Shown in pieces: positions 1 through 12,586 of a stretch of 64,000 bases of DNA. The position numbers and the translations under genes were made by a program. Source of the stretch: Lumbricus rubellus. Its lineage: Eukaryota; Annelida; Clitellata; Crassiclitellata; Lumbricidae. The stretch spans positions 45,083,986 through 45,147,985 of the forward strand of contig OX243815.1 in NCBI GenBank assembly GCA_945859605.1. Reading direction: 5' to 3'. Every line of letters begins with the position of its first letter. The stretch's first letter is position 1. The notes beneath the pieces are model-generated. The model was not told the DNA's origin. It saw nothing but the letters and a program-made list of their open reading frames with translations, and did no database searches.

Positions 1-747
1 GGCGTTGACGAAGCAGCTCGAAGAGACGAAGGCCGCCCTTGAGGAGGAGTCTCGGCTGAGGGCAAAGCTGCAGGGCGAGAACCGCAACCAGCAGGCCGAC
101 CTCGATCGACTCAGGGAGCAGCTGGAGGAGGAGCTGGAGGCGAGGGCTGACCTTCAGCGGCTGCTGGCGAAGGCGAACGGAGAGGCGGCGCTATGGAGGC
201 AGAAGTGCGAGAGCGGAGAGGGCGGCGTGAGGTCGGAGGAGATGGAGGAGCTGAAAAGGAAGCTGAATGGGAAGATTCAGGAGTTGGAGTCGCAGCTGGA
301 AGCGTCGCAGGCGAAGGTGTCCAGCCTCGAAAAGGTGAAGGTTCGACTGCAGGGAGAATTGGAAGATCTGATGGTTGAAGTGGAAAGGGTGAGTTTGATA
401 CAAACATAATAATAATGGAACAATGTACCTCAGGGATAAAAAGGGGGAAAATAATAACAATCATAATGATGATAATAATAATTATTAATAATAATTATTA
501 ATAATTAAAGTAATAATGTGGCCTTTGAGGGTTCTTTCGCTAACCCTATGCCCGATTTGGAAGAGGGGTAGCCTTCCATAACAATAGCATTAATGATAAT
601 AACAACAATAATCAATAATTATAATAACCATCCTCTTTTATCCTGTCTTGGGACAGACTCATGCTATCTTAAGATATCCTGAGGCCAAGTTATTATTGAT
701 TAAGTTTTCCTTATTATTGACCAATTGCTAATCACGATGTGGTGTAC

Positions 748-841
<94 letters not shown>

Positions 842-3800
842 CACAAACACACACATGTACATTATACCGTAAAGATGAAATTCCACAAAATTAAACGGCA
901 TCATATAATTTTCTCTCTTCCATCATCTCCTCCTCCTCCTCAGGCTCAGGCGATCGCAGCTCAGGCAGACAAGAAGCAGCGTCAGTTTGACAAGACAATT
1001 GACGAATGGAAGCGAAAGGTGGCAGACCTTCAGACTGAACTGGAAACAGCTCTTCGTGATGGTCGTGCCAACGCGGCCGAGGTCTACAAACTGCGAGCTC
1101 AGCTGGAAGAATCGAACGACGCCATTGAAGCGCTGAGGAGAGAGAACAAGAATCTTACCGGTATGTAGGAAATGTGGTTTAAAAAATTATGCTTCAGTAC
1201 GGCATGCATTTAACCCTTTACCGACAAAGTGTAGTATGCCCGTGTAGTGCTATGGGCAGTCGTTAAAGTGGTTTGGGTGAGCAGTGGGAACGCCAACTGT
1301 GAGCTGTGGGAACGCTGATGAAGTTTTATTGGGAACGCCCATGTTTTCAGAGTTCCATGCATGGTGAGCAGTGGGAACGCAAGGCAAGATATTTTAGAGC
1401 AGTGGGAACGCCGTACCCACCCACTTTAAACCCTGGCTATGGGGATCGTTTCCAACAGTTGGTAACGGGTTAACACTTTACAGATGAGAGTGTAATAAAG
1501 CCGACTGGGAAATCAGTTTTGAAAGTGTTAACTACATGTAGGCCTACATGTAAGTAAGCTAAATGTTATGGGGATCCTTTCCCCTCGGTTGGCTAAGGGT
1601 TAACACTTTAGCGATGAGAATGTAATGAATGTTACTGAGAAATCAGCTGCTAAAGTGTTAATTTAGTAGTGTAATGTATCGTAAAGGCGATGATTTACAG
1701 AGCAGTATAATTTCTTGGAGATATTTCTGGGGCATTTCTTACAGCAAGGAAGGTAGCGGCGTCATGATAAAATAAAGATTTGCGTGAAGTCTATGTCTGT
1801 CTATAGGCTTACTTCATTCCGTTGAACCAATGCATTCAGCCTATAGCGGATTAGCGCGTTGCTTATTTCATACAGATTAGATTATACTAAATCATCCGGA
1901 TTTGAGATTAATAATCCTATTTATCTGTAGACGAGATCCACGATTTGACTGATCAGCTTGGCGAGGGAGGCCGCAGCGTACACGACATCGAGAAGTCTCG
2001 CAAGCGTCTCGAGATGGAGAAGGAGGAACTGCAGGCTGCGTTGGAAGAGGCAGAAGCGGCTCTGGAAGTGGAGGAAGCCAAAGTTCAACGGGGTCAGCTG
2101 GAGATTGCCGCCGTCCGCCAGGACATTGATAGACGACTGGCGGAAAAGGACGAGGAGTTCGAAAACACAAGGTCATTGCTTGTTTGTATTTGTTTATATG
2201 TGCACTTGTTATAGCGCCTCTTTAAGCTCTCACTACTCAGAGGCGCTCCCAAATGCAACGGAGTCACGTCGAAGCGCTGAGCAATTGTGAGTGAAAGACT
2301 TGCCCAAGGTCCTTACGCGGCGAGGTGGATTCGAACCTCGAACCTTCTGGGTCCAAGGCAACGACGCCACCACTGTTGTCCTTTCTGAAATTATTGCAAC
2401 TGAGTCGATCGATAGATCGGAGTTTATATGTAATTAATCATTCGGATTTTAGATTAAGTTTATTAATTTATTTATTTATTCTAGTTATTATTTATTTGCT
2501 ATTGATGGTTTGTTTATTCTTTTTCTCTTTGATGAGTTTATTTTGTTTGCGTTATTTTCTGTTGTTCTTGCTACTGTGCCTTTTATCTCGTAGTTAAGTA
2601 AAAATCGAATGCATAATAATTATGTTTCCCATCGTTGTTGCTGGTTACTTACCACCACCATCTTGTCACACTCCTCAATAGTAATTGGGCCCTGGTCAAT
2701 GGGACGTGTCCCTTTTGTCGTGCCTATTGCTCCCACAAATCATTATAAATTATGTGCATCAGATAAAAATGTCACAATAACCGAGCGCTACCTATTAACC
2801 GGCACTGCATTAGGTGAAATTCAGTCAAACTCTCATAAAGTGTTGCAAATTAAACGAAAATAATTATTTTGCAAATTAAACGAAAATAATTATTTTGCAA
2901 ATTAAACGAAAATAATTACTGAAGCTGACTGAGGCATTTAATTAATTCTCTTTCCGGTTACCAACATTCTCTGATTGCTCCATTTTCTGGTCTCTTTAAT
3001 AACATAACAGGCGAAACCACCATCGCGCTCTCGATTCGATGCAGGCCAGCCTAGAGGCCGAGGCGCGTGGCAAGGCAGAGGCGATGCGCGTCAAGAAGAA
3101 ACTCGAATCGGACATCAACGAACTCGAAGTGGCGCTCGACGGCGCCAACCGGGGCCGGGCTGAAGCCGAAAAGAACATCAAGAAGTTCCAACAGCAGATC
3201 CGTGAGCAACAGCAGATGCTTGAGGACCAGGATCGAGTGAGAGATGAGCTGCGTGAGCAAGCGAACGCCGCCGAGCGAAGAGCTCTCGCCATCTCTGGAG
3301 AGCTGGAGGAGCTGAGGAATCAGCTGGAAGCGGCCGAACGGGCGAGGAAGGCGGCGGAGTCGGAACTTCAGGAGACGGTGGATAGGGTGTCGGAGTTGAC
3401 CATCACCAATAATTCGTTGTCGACGTTCAAACGAAAACTGGAAACGGACATTCAGGCCATGCAGGTGAGGCAGCAGTTGTGATTTTACTTTTGTAGCTCA
3501 TTGTGATATTGGGATTAGTAACGTCTATGGTATTGTAATTTTATGTGGCAATTTCTGCAGCACTGCAATCGTAATTAGTAGCCTAGCTAGCCTTGTAGTG
3601 CCATTGTAATTATTAATGTATGCAGCCAATCATTAATTTCTATAGCACGTACCGTAATCGTAATTAGTAGCTTGTAGTGCCATTGTAATTATTAATTACT
3701 GGAGCACCATGATTGTAATTAGTAGCTTGTATTGTTAGTTCAATTATTCATTACTGTAGCACCGTAATCATAATTAGTAACTTGTAGTGCCATTGTAATT

Positions 3801-6800
3801 TATTAATTTCTGTAGCACCGTGATTGTAGTTAGTATCTTATATTGTAATTTCAATTAGTAACTTCTTTAGCACCGTAATTGTAATTAGTTTTTTCTACAG
3901 TAGGCTTCCTTCCGTAATTATTACACCAGTGTCCGATGATGCACTGTTGAATATGTCTAATGGTGGCTATGATGGCAATAATCTGTTCTTCTAACAGAGT
4001 GACCTTGAGGAGCAGGCCATCGCCCTCAAAGCCTCAGAGGACGTCGCAAAGAAGGCAACAGCGGACGCAGCGCACATCGCTGACGAGCTGCACCGTGAGC
4101 AGGAACACTCGAGTCAGATCGACAAGCTCCGTCGATCTCAGGAAACCCAGATCAAGGACCTCCAGGCACGACTGGACGAGTCTGAGGCGTCGTCGCTGAA
4201 GGGCGGCAAGAAGATCATCCAGAAGTTGGAACAGCGAGTGAGGGAGCTCGAGGTGGAGCTCGACTCGGAGCAGCGGCGTCACGGAGAGAGTCAGAAGGCG
4301 ATCCGGAAGCTCGATCGGCGGCTGAAGGAGGTTGCGTTCCAGGCGGAAGAGGAGCACAAGGTGCAGGAAAGGTCGCAGGATATGGCGGAGAAGCTGCAGC
4401 AGAAGATCAAGACGTACAAACGCCAGGTGGAGGAAGCGGTAGGTGAAATATAGCCATTCATATGCATATGATAATAGTTATTGAATATGATGATATGATG
4501 ATATATGTATCATATATAACTTTACATAATTCCTGTGTAAAGCTATGCATCGTATCCTATTTCTTTTCTTGGCAGGGCTTTTTTAACGTGCAGTTGTACA
4601 CAAAATGTGCAGTTCTAAATGGATGTGTGCAGTTGTAGTCTAAGCACTTCTGTAAAGTTAAAACTTGCAACAAGATCATTTTCCTCCGATTGGAAGTAAT
4701 TTACCATGGACGATGGGAAAGGAAAGAAGGGGTTGTGCAGTTCTAAAAATTCCTTTAAAACAGCCCTTCTTCTTGGTGTGTGTGTGTGTGTGTGTGTGTG
4801 TCTTTCTCTCTTGTCTGCCTGTCTGTCTGTCTGTTTGTGTCTTCTCTCTTTTTCGCTGCCTCTCCTTGTCGTACTTTTGTTCATTTTGAGGATAATATTC
4901 CTTTACCTTGATTCTGCAATTTACACTTCTAGAACTTGGACTTCATTGTCTTGTGGTAATAGAAGCGACTTAGCATGTATCATGATGTGTGTCTGTTGAT
5001 GTAAAAATAGGAGGAGATCGCAGCCATCAACCTTGCCAAGTACCGCAAGGTCCAGCACGAACTGGAGGAGGCTGAGGAGCGGGCAGATGCTGCGGAGAAC
5101 TCGCTCTCCAAGATCAGAGCCAAGAACCGAAGCTCAGTGTCCGCAACAAAGGTCTTGACGGTAAAACTAATAAAGTCGTTCTTTCTATATAGCCGTGTTC
5201 TTAAGGGCTGGCAAAGTTGAATTAGTCAACTACATCATAGGCTACATGTATTTGCTGCATTGGTTTGGTGTTGTCTGTTTGGTTATGCTCCGGCCTATCT
5301 AAGTGAGCTCTGCTGTCCAGTATATATGTTGTCCTAGCTCGCAGAGCCCTTCGCTCTGCCTCTATCGGGAAGCTTTTGGTCCCACGTGTTGAAACCTCAA
5401 CCTGTCAGCGTCGTGCTTTCTCAGTTGTGGATCCTAAAAGCTGCCAGGCTTTTTCAAGTAGTTGGCATGATAGGAGACCTGCTCTTAGCACTCTATTATC
5501 CAGTTTCAGTCATATCTGGGCGTTTATTTCAGAAACAGAATTGCTAGAAGTTTCAATGTTTCATATAATTATTTTAATTTTTTGGTTATCTTGACTAGTT
5601 TTGGATAGAAATAAAATGTGGAAAATCATAGCCATTCAGCGTTAAGAGCTAAGACGATGAGTGAATTTTTGTATAATATGTGCAAAATCCAGAGGCAAAT
5701 ACCATTTTGGGACGTCCATGCCCGTTTTGCACAATTACGGTACTCTCCATTGAAACAGCGTCTTCCTCTTCCCCTGTTAAGATTGAGTCAGTCACCAATT
5801 TAGTCACTAATTTAGTCGTCAATTTAGTCGCCAATTTAGTTGCCAATTTAGTCGTCAGTTTAGTCGCCAATTTAGTGGTCCATTTAGTCGTCAATTTAGT
5901 CGTCAATTTAGTCGCCAATTTAGTCGTCCATTTAGTCGTCAATTTAGTCGTCAATTTAGTCGTCAATTTAGTCGTCCATTTACTACTACATTTATTATTA
6001 TTATGAGCGGTGCTATAGAAATTGCCAATTACGTTACATTACATTTGTATTTGAATAGCATGGAGCTGGATTGTCGTTGACTAAGACGACACTGCATTCA
6101 CACCGAGCGTCATCCGAAGCAAACGATTAGCTGGCAGAAGAAGGCAAGTGCGTCTGTCAGTTTGTATGTTTTGTTTGTATAGCCTATGCACTTGTTATAG
6201 CGCCCCTTTGACAACCCCCTACTCAGAGGCGCTCCCGACTACAGCGCGGACACTGAATCGGGGTTTCACGCCGAAGCACCCGAGCAATATTATTGCGAGT
6301 GAAGAACTTGCTCAAGGTCCCTGTGCGGCGACTTGAGGTGGATTCGAAGGTCTGTCGGTGTGAGGAGTGAATTCATTCAAGCATTTATATAGGTCCTCTA
6401 CAAGAGGTGAAACAGGGAATTGGGTATATAGAGCTTCTTTTCATTACCTTTGACATACTTTCGCATGCATTTCTAGCCTTCTGTTGATCTTATCTATTTC
6501 TGTTATATTATTATTGTGATGCATGTATTCCACATACAAGTGTTTAAGTTAACTGCCTCATAAGGCGTTCAAACCCTTACCCTCTGCATTACAAGCCGAG
6601 TGCTCTAACCATTTGGTTGCTGTTCAATTACATCAGGGCTTTTTAAACTTCTCTACAGTAAAAACTAGCAAAAATGGTCATTGTCCTCCGATTGGAAGTA
6701 ATTTATACCATGGAGGATGGGAAGGAAAGGAAGGAGTTGTGCAGTGAAAAAATTCCTTAAAAACAACCATGGATTACATTGAAGGTGCGGCTTATATATA

Positions 6801-7141
6801 GCATTTATATAGCACCTATTCATGGAAGCTACTAGCCTACTATTATTCTGCATTTGTCACGATGCATATGCTCCAATGGACCAATGGTTAAGACTATCTT
6901 AGGATGAATATGAAATTAATAATTGATCCATTAATTCACTCCAGCACTTAAGTCTATCTCTAGGGAGATAATTTACACTGCAAACCCTAGCGCAATTATA
7001 GGAGTTACTAGTTAATTAATAATTAATAGGGGTTAATTGTCAGTGTAGTTGTGTCACAGTGATTGTCATGCACCAGTTTTTGTTAAGCTGTTAATTTTTT
7101 ATTTGCAGGTTTCTAACGAGCTTGGATCCTCACAACAATGA
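1..7141 (+). CDS. MYH: Muscle myosin heavy chain, C-terminal rod (5' part outside window)
   Basis: Exons at 1-388 (upstream part missing), 944-1160, 1931-2171, 3011-3464, 3998-4438, 5011-5160 and 7109-7141, all with GT-AG borders and matching phases, giving about 640 residues. The product is the light-meromyosin part of a class II (muscle) myosin, the coiled-coil rod that packs into thick filaments. Recognition is by family landmarks in order: [77 protein letters not shown] and [19 protein letters not shown]. Heptad hydrophobic spacing runs throughout and there is no proline in the rod. The last exon adds only [10 protein letters not shown] before TGA, a short non-helical tailpiece as expected. 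The motor and neck are off the left edge. The final exon is the least certain because it is short, but its acceptor (TTTGCAG) and phase fit. Introns hold SINE, LINE and simple repeats. Confidence 0.93.
748..833 (+). repeat. (CA)n microsatellite in myosin intron 1
   Basis: About 42 uninterrupted AC dinucleotides, 110 bases before the acceptor of the exon at 944. Confidence 0.95.
1210..1473. mobile_element. MITE-like segment with TTAACCCTTT ends and GAGCAGTGGGAACGC repeats
   Basis: Bounded by TTAACCCTTTACCGAC and TAACGGGTTAA. Inside are four or five spaced copies of GAGCAGTGGGAACGC (1279-1415). A further tandem pair of about 115 bp (from 1440 and from 1568) carries GGGGATC.TTTCC, GGGTTAACACTTTA and AAATCAG. 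It is in myosin intron 2. Confidence 0.5.
2199..2378 (-). mobile_element. tRNA-derived SINE (myosin intron 3)
   Basis: Reverse-oriented copy of the window's SINE. On the minus strand it has a tRNA-like head with a B-box-like GGTTCGAATCC, a middle CTTGGGCAAGT block, and the tail GGGAGCGCCTCTGAGTAG followed by GGCGCTATAACAAGTG. It sits directly after the exon ending at 2171. Confidence 0.8.
2848..2920 (+). repeat. 25-bp repeat, three copies
   Basis: The unit GCAAATTAAACGAAAATAAT plus TATTT is repeated about three times in myosin intron 3. Confidence 0.85.
3520..3895 (+). repeat. About 54-bp degenerate tandem repeats in myosin intron 4
   Basis: Six or so imperfect units built from GTAGCACCGTAATCGTAATT, AGTAGCTTGTAGTGCCATTG and TAATTATTAATT. 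Confidence 0.75.
4575..4757 (+). repeat. Unclassified interspersed repeat, copy 1
   Basis: Shares CATTTTCCTCCGATTGGAAG, TAATTTACCATGGA and GTTGTGCAGTTCTAAAAATT with copies at 6634-6763 (+) and 53556-53735 (-). Also contains several GTGCAGTT words. No coding content. Confidence 0.6.
5270..5480 (+). mobile_element. LINE 3'-ORF remnant in last myosin intron
   Basis: Frameshifted translation gives [14 protein letters not shown], then [20 protein letters not shown], the C-terminal end of a non-LTR retrotransposon ORF2 (the consensus in this window reads AP.YL.ELC and FSVVGP..WN.LP). Confidence 0.7.
5795..5990 (+). repeat. 12-bp tandem array (AATTTAGTCGTC)
   Basis: About 16 copies of AATTTAGTCGTC/GCC with single-base variants. 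Because 12 is a multiple of three, it gives open VVNL/TTKL frames on both strands. It is not a gene. Confidence 0.9.
6185..6345 (-). mobile_element. tRNA-derived SINE, head-truncated (last myosin intron)
   Basis: Same family, minus strand: the tail (CGGGAGCGCCTCTGAGTAG, GGCGCTATAACAAGTGCATA) and middle block are present. The tRNA-like head stops near its B box, so this copy is 5'-truncated. Confidence 0.75.
6634..6763 (+). repeat. Unclassified interspersed repeat, copy 2
   Basis: Same family as 4575-4757: GGGCTTTTTAAAC, TCCTCCGATTGGAAGTAATT, ACCATGGAGGATGGGAAGGA, GAGTTGTGCAG. Confidence 0.6.
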
Positions 7142-7625
7142 CAAACTTCTGTTTAGCTTTAGGCCTACGATCTTTCGCTTCTGATAAACCAAAGATGTTT
7201 TATCTGCAAATAACAATCAACAATTATTTCGGACAACAGAACAAACTACAATAGTATACTAAGCACATTGCAGCTATTACATCTGCTACCATCTCGCTTG
7301 GCCAACTGGTCAGGCAGCCATTAGTGGTGCTTAAAAGAAAAAAACCTGCCTGATGGAAAATTTTCTGTTGCTGTAGAGCAGCAATTAAAAATGCATAAGT
7401 AATCTAGTCTTGCCTAGTCACAGTGTTTCGAGATAGTCCGGACCATTTGTAGCTCTGCATTGCCAGGAATTGTGTTGGAAAGCCTAAACAAGACATTATC
7501 TAAGAAGTGGTAATCGTGTGTTGTTAATTGACTGCTGGTATAATTATTTACAAACAGATTTAGTTATTGCTGCTGTGTGCCAATTAAGTCCGTCGTCGGC
7601 TTCTTTCATTTAATCAGAGTTAGGT

Positions 7626-7678
7626 AATAAATGCCGCAGATGCTTTTTACAGTTTGTTTGTTGCATTCGTACAATAAA
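7626..7678 (+). promoter_or_regulatory. Candidate polyadenylation signals of the myosin gene
   Basis: Two AATAAA hexamers (7626-7631 and 7673-7678) lie 485-530 bases after the myosin stop codon. They are the first such hexamers on the + strand after the stop, so the 3' UTR probably spans about 7142-7700. This is inference; there is no transcript evidence. Confidence 0.5.
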
Positions 7679-7879
7679 TGATAAATCAGTTTTTTATAGT
7701 GTTTTAAATAATTGGTGGTTTTTAATGTTGGTCGTCACAATAGACTTTCATTCAGAATTAAATAAAACACGTAGCAGTGTCTTTTAAAAGTAGGCTGCTG
7801 TTCAGCTATGTAATGACAGGCTCCGTTGGTTCCCACTCACTTTTTAACTTGTCTGTAGCCCAACATATGCTATCCAATT

Positions 7880-8215
7880 GCTGCCCTGCACTGGTACGCT
7901 CCATCCTTGGTTGCGCTCCATCTTACGGTGTAGGGCACTGTATACGCTGTAGCCAACTTTAGCCGCCCAGTAGCCTATCCGACACCGGTCTCTTGTTACG
8001 CGCGGGCTCGCTTATCTAAGTTAATTAGCTGCCAGACAACGCCGAACTTTCTCGGTCGTAGGGCCGTCCATCTGAAATGACTTCCCTTCAATCTGCATTT
8101 ATTAGTCCTATCAGTAAAACTTTTCTTCTTTAATCTCAAGTCTTTTTTCTTTCGCCGTGGCTGGGCGCGCCTCTGAATAAATTCTAACGCGGCGCTATAT
8201 AAATTCAGAGAATGA
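7880..8215 (+). mobile_element. LINE 3' end with complete tail
   Basis: Decayed ORF2 C-terminus (pieces equivalent to GPSEMTSLQSA) followed by the family tail: GGGCGCGCCTCTGAATAA, then GCGGCGCTATATAAATTC and GAATGAAATGAACGAAT repeats. It lies just past the myosin 3' UTR. Confidence 0.7.
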
Positions 8216-8225
8216 AATGAACGAA

Positions 8226-9311
8226 TAAATTAGCACGGCAACGTCATAATCCAATAAATATTTCTTGAGTGGCGTCATCGTCCTTAACTGTCTTGCCTGC
8301 GCTGTTAATTACGTCATTTTGCGAAAGAGACAGAGAGAGATGGAGATAGCAGAGTTGCTCTAGCCTACTTGCTTGCAATGTTTTTGAAAGCAATTATTTT
8401 CAGAGAGATTCTCTTGTGCTAGTATTGCGATGTGAGAAGAGTATTATGATTAATTGCTTCGAGTAATTGCGTCGGGCGCTGCCTAGCACCAATAAAGGAA
8501 GACCGGGTCGACCGTGGAGCGTACGGGAAGCTGCAGAGACGGACAATTAAGCAGCTGCATGGTAATGACCGAGACCTTCGTCGCCGAGTGATCTGCTGGA
8601 GCTGAATCTACCGTACGTCGTGGTAGATGTTGGAGAAGCCGAGTTGCCGGTGGTGGTGGACGCCGGAAATGACGATCGAGGAGGGATCATGAGCGACAGT
8701 CGGATGAGATCACTGTCAACGATGACGACACCTTCTTCTTCACCAACGTCATTCCCGCTTCTGCAGCCTCTTAATTCCTCCCCGCGACGTGCTTCGACAC
8801 TGGGCAGACGACAATGACGAGGCTTGCTACTACATGTCATACGCCGGCCGGTGCTTTCGGCATCCCTTCATCCGATTCCTTGAGAGAGTGCCGTTCGGTT
8901 CGTGTGATGACTCTCCGAACTGTTGACGACTACGATGACTCGGATGGGGGTCATGATCGACGAGGCGGTTTCAGTTGGCTTCATGAAGAGGTCTGTGGCC
9001 GATGCCCATCTCCTTCGTAGCCACCGAGACACCTGCGTCAAGTCGAAGTATCGTCTGCGGAGGGAATCGGAAGCGCCGAGAAAGAGCTGCAGTGGATGGA
9101 TCCGAAAGGGACATTGAAATTGGTTTTAAGAGCGTGGGTCTGAAGACGATTGGTGAGAAGACATTTTATGTTGACCATTACTCAAGTTTCTTTCACTTAA
9201 CGGTCAGTCCTTGTGAAATTCGAGGTTCTGTAACAAACCTTCTTTGTTAGTGTTCTGCCCTTAGGCAGGCAGGTCCAGGATTCCAACGACACCATTCTTG
9301 TCTACTCTGTG
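8226..9311. other. GC-richer stretch, nothing recognised
   Basis: About 8490-9130 is clearly richer in GC than its surroundings and is open over 60-100 codons in several frames on both strands, but no frame gives a recognisable domain, good splice borders or a conserved look. It may be a gene fragment, a CpG-rich regulatory island or an old element. Confidence 0.3.
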
Positions 9312-9485
9312 CTATTTTCCCTTGATTACTTTATATCCTCGTCCATTTTCTCTGTCTATCAACCAGTCCATCATCATTTTTCTCGGTCTTCCAGGTGATT
9401 TCTTTCTATCCATTCTTCCCTCGAGTACCGCCCTCAATATCGAGTCTTCCCTCAACATTGTGCCCCAGCCAGTTCATCTGCCTCT
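9312..9485 (-). mobile_element. Retrotransposon C-terminal fragment, second LINE type
   Basis: On the minus strand, RKRQMNWLGHN is followed after one frameshift by LREDSILRAVLEGRMDRKK, then SPGRPRKMMMDWLIDRENG and a stop. This WLGH...LEGR..G.RGRPR..M.DWL pattern is the typical carboxy end of another class of non-LTR ORF2. Confidence 0.7.
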
Positions 9486-10020
9486 TCCGTAAACCAAAAC
9501 CATGTGTAGGCTAACGTCCAATGAAATCGTTCAAGTTTTGAAAGTCCGCCAGCTGCAGCTGTTGCTAACTCTTAATATCCTCAGGTTAACCTGCTTCTAA
9601 TCTAATACTTGAGCCTGGATAACGATATTTGTCACACCCTATTTTGATATCCAATATTATCCGTTCAACTCCATTTCAGATTATGTCAGCAACGAGCGAG
9701 AGAAATTCAGTCTGTTCGAATTCTTTGTTGCAGACCACAGCTGCAGCGCGATTTGCGTTTGTCAAAACGAATGATCGTCAGCTCAAAAGAACCAGCCATT
9801 CGATAACAGAAGAACGAATGACTTCACAAAGAACCTGATGTCTGATGAAAAAGAACAATCGAGAACGCAAAGAACCTGCAGGAAAAAGAACGAACACAGA
9901 AAACCTGCACACTGCTAAAAAGGAACAATTGACAGTGCAAAAAGCCCTTCTATCTGATATAAAAGAGCAATTACCCTTGGCTTCTACTCAAAGGACTGCC
10001 GACTATTGTAGTACTTTGAT
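9486..10020. other. Intergenic, no gene seen; loose A-rich repeats
   Basis: 9720-9960 contains imperfect repeats of an AAAGAACCTGC/AAAGGAACAA type that make short Lys/Thr-rich open frames. No domain or splice signal supports coding. Confidence 0.4.
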
Positions 10021-10990
10021 TCTTTTATATTGATTCTTTTACATTTATTCATTTACACATTTTTTACATTATACTTTTACACTTTTTTTATTCATTTACA
10101 CTTGTTTTTTTTACATTAATACTTTTACACTTATTTCTTACATTTATACTTTTACACTTATTATTTACATTTATACTTTACACCTATTTTTTACATTAAT
10201 ATTTTCACACATTCTTTTACATTAATACTTTTACATTGATCCTTTTACACTTATTTTTTTACCTTAACACTTTTATACTTATTTTTTACATTAAATCTTT
10301 TACACTTGTTTTTTACATTAATACTTTTACACTTTTTTACATTAATACTTTTACACTTATTCATTTACACTTGTTTTTTACATAATACTTTACACTTATT
10401 TTTTACATTTATACTTTTACACTTTTTTTACATTAATACTTTTACATTTTTTACATGAATACTTTTACACTTATTTTTTACACTTATTCATTTACACTTG
10501 TTTTTACATTAATACTTTTACACTTATTCATTAACACTTTTTTCATTAATACTCTTACACTTATTTTTTACATTTATACTTTTATTACATTAATACTTTT
10601 AAATTTTTTTACATTAATACTTTTGCACTTATTCATTTACACTTGTTTTTACTTTAATACTTTTACACTTATTTTTTACATTAATACTTTTACACTTGTT
10701 ATTTACATTTATACTTTACACTTGTTTTTTTACATTAATACTTTTACACTTATTTTTTACATTTATACTTATACACTTATTCATTTACACTTGTTTTTTA
10801 CATTAATATTTTTACACATTCTTTTACATTTATTCATTTACACTTGTTTTTTACATTAATACTTTTACATTGATCCTTTTACACTTTTTTTTACATTAAT
10901 ACTTTTACACTTGTTTTTTTACATTAACACTTTTAAAATATTTTTTACATTAATACTTTTACACTTTTTTACATTAATTATTTGTAAACT
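10021..10990 (+). repeat. AT-rich minisatellite (TTACATTAATACTTTTACACTT type)
   Basis: About 970 bases of irregular repeats built from ACATTAATACTTTTACACTT and ATTTTTTACATT, with variable T runs. The long open frame over it (poly Leu/Phe/Tyr/Thr) is a by-product of composition. Confidence 0.9.
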
Positions 10991-11334
10991 TATCCTTTTG
11001 CACAATCAGCTGTTTAACGACTTAGCAGCAACTTGTGTACAAAACTTGCTGCCAGCAAGTTTTGTACACTCTTGTTATGTGGACTGTGGAGTGGACCTCT
11101 TCCTTTAGAAATTTATATGCTTAAAGCCTGTTTTTGAACATTGTATAATTATAATAAAATTATATGACTTCCAAGGGGAGTATAGTCGGTTGATATATTT
11201 TTTTATACAATATTGTTCATCTAATAAAAATTGTATATATTATGTGATTTGCATACATTTTCAAGTGACATGCATACATAATTAGTGCACATGCCCAGTA
11301 CATGGCATAAAACGTTACATTCATTCATTCATTG

Positions 11335-11420
11335 AAGTATTTACATGTATATAGCACCTCTTCAAGAAAACTACTCGGAGGTGCTCCAGACTCCACCAAA
11401 GCTAAAAAGACCAGTTTTCA
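11335..11420 (-). mobile_element. LINE 3'-tail fragment
   Basis: On the minus strand: TGGAGCACCTCCGAGTAG, then GAGGTGCTATATACATG and a (GAATG)-type end, a degraded copy of the LINE tail. Confidence 0.6.
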
Positions 11421-11754
11421 AGTGCTTATAGACTGTGTCGGACAGTCATCTAGGTTAACATTTTCACATGAAGAAAGTTTCTCACTTGTGTGCCCGACCT
11501 GACTCTGTTACCTTCATTTTATACAAATCAAATTTAATTAGATTCCTCAGATTCACATTTCGCAGCGACCATGCATGCATTATAAATTTATGCAATAAAT
11601 AAATAAATTATAAAGCACACCAAACTATAAATAAAACATGTATGTGCAACCTGCAGGTTTTAATACCCTGGTACTGGTTCGGATATTGGTTAATATCCGC
11701 ACATGCAAGGATATGTTCGGTTAAAAAAAGTTTATTATACATGCAGAACCGTAT

Positions 11755-11960
11755 TCACTCATTCATTCGGACATTTATATAGCGCTCCTTCAAGTAAAAA
11801 ACTACTCAGAGGCGCTCCCGACTCTAGCGCACTTAAAACGAAGTTTTAAGTTTAGTAAGGAATGATCCTGGTAGAGTCCCAGGGTATAGGCGCAGCTCAA
11901 AAGGAAGGCTATTCCAGACCGCCGGACCAACCACATACACGTGCACACTGCATGATTACA
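11755..11960 (-). mobile_element. LINE 3' end
   Basis: Minus-strand remnant close to the copy at 60940-61345: the CGGGAGCGCCTCTGAGTAG tail, GGAGCGCTATATAAATGTCC, and the ORF part corresponding to WN.LPFELR. Confidence 0.7.
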
Positions 11961-11964
11961 AGAT

Positions 11965-12584
11965 GGTTATATCATACAATTTATTTCATACCATAATCAG
12001 CCAACATGTACAGTTTTTTGCATTCCACATAAAAAATGTCAATGAAAAGGATCTTGCAAGTAGGCGTACAATTAATTACAAATAAGATGAGACTGCACTA
12101 GAACTTTCATTATTACTGGCAGGTCCTGGGGCACACACGCACATGAAACCCAACCAATGGCCAACATTACAGAATGAAATGTTGCTGTGTACCATCCCCG
12201 AAATTTATGGAAGCTTGCTGATATTGGATATAGATGCAAGAATTGCAAGATCAACAAACAAACTGAATTACATATTGCCTTTCAATAATCAGCAATCACA
12301 TATTGCCTTCACAGCATACTAATGGAAAGACCTAACACTGCACTTCATTTCCATTAGAGTGGTATATAACTGTACATCTGTCCATAACAATTTCAATAAA
12401 ATTTGGTCACTGATGATGCAGCTTAAAAGCTCAATCCAGAGCCCTCCTTTGGGCTGTCCAACACCCATATATTTTGTACACAGGGAGTGGGTCACTGGAT
12501 TTAGGTGATTTGAGTACAGGTGCGTACAGCGGTGAAGAGGTCTTGAAAACTACGTACACAAAAAAATTGAAATTATGATGTCCA
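11965..12584. other. Intergenic, nothing recognised
   Basis: AT-rich sequence with no plausible exon on either strand. Confidence 0.4.
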
Positions 12585-12586
12585 CA

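Noticed and set aside
5649..6006. Open frames on both strands with repeated TTKL/VVNL
   Set aside because: 12-bp minisatellite; a unit divisible by three keeps frames open without selection.
8620..9250. Single-exon gene in the GC-rich island
   Set aside because: Several frames are equally open, none is recognisable; kept only as an unexplained stretch.
10455..11108. Hydrophobic open frames resembling membrane proteins
   Set aside because: AT-rich minisatellite translated as Leu/Phe/Tyr/Thr; no start context or splice sites.
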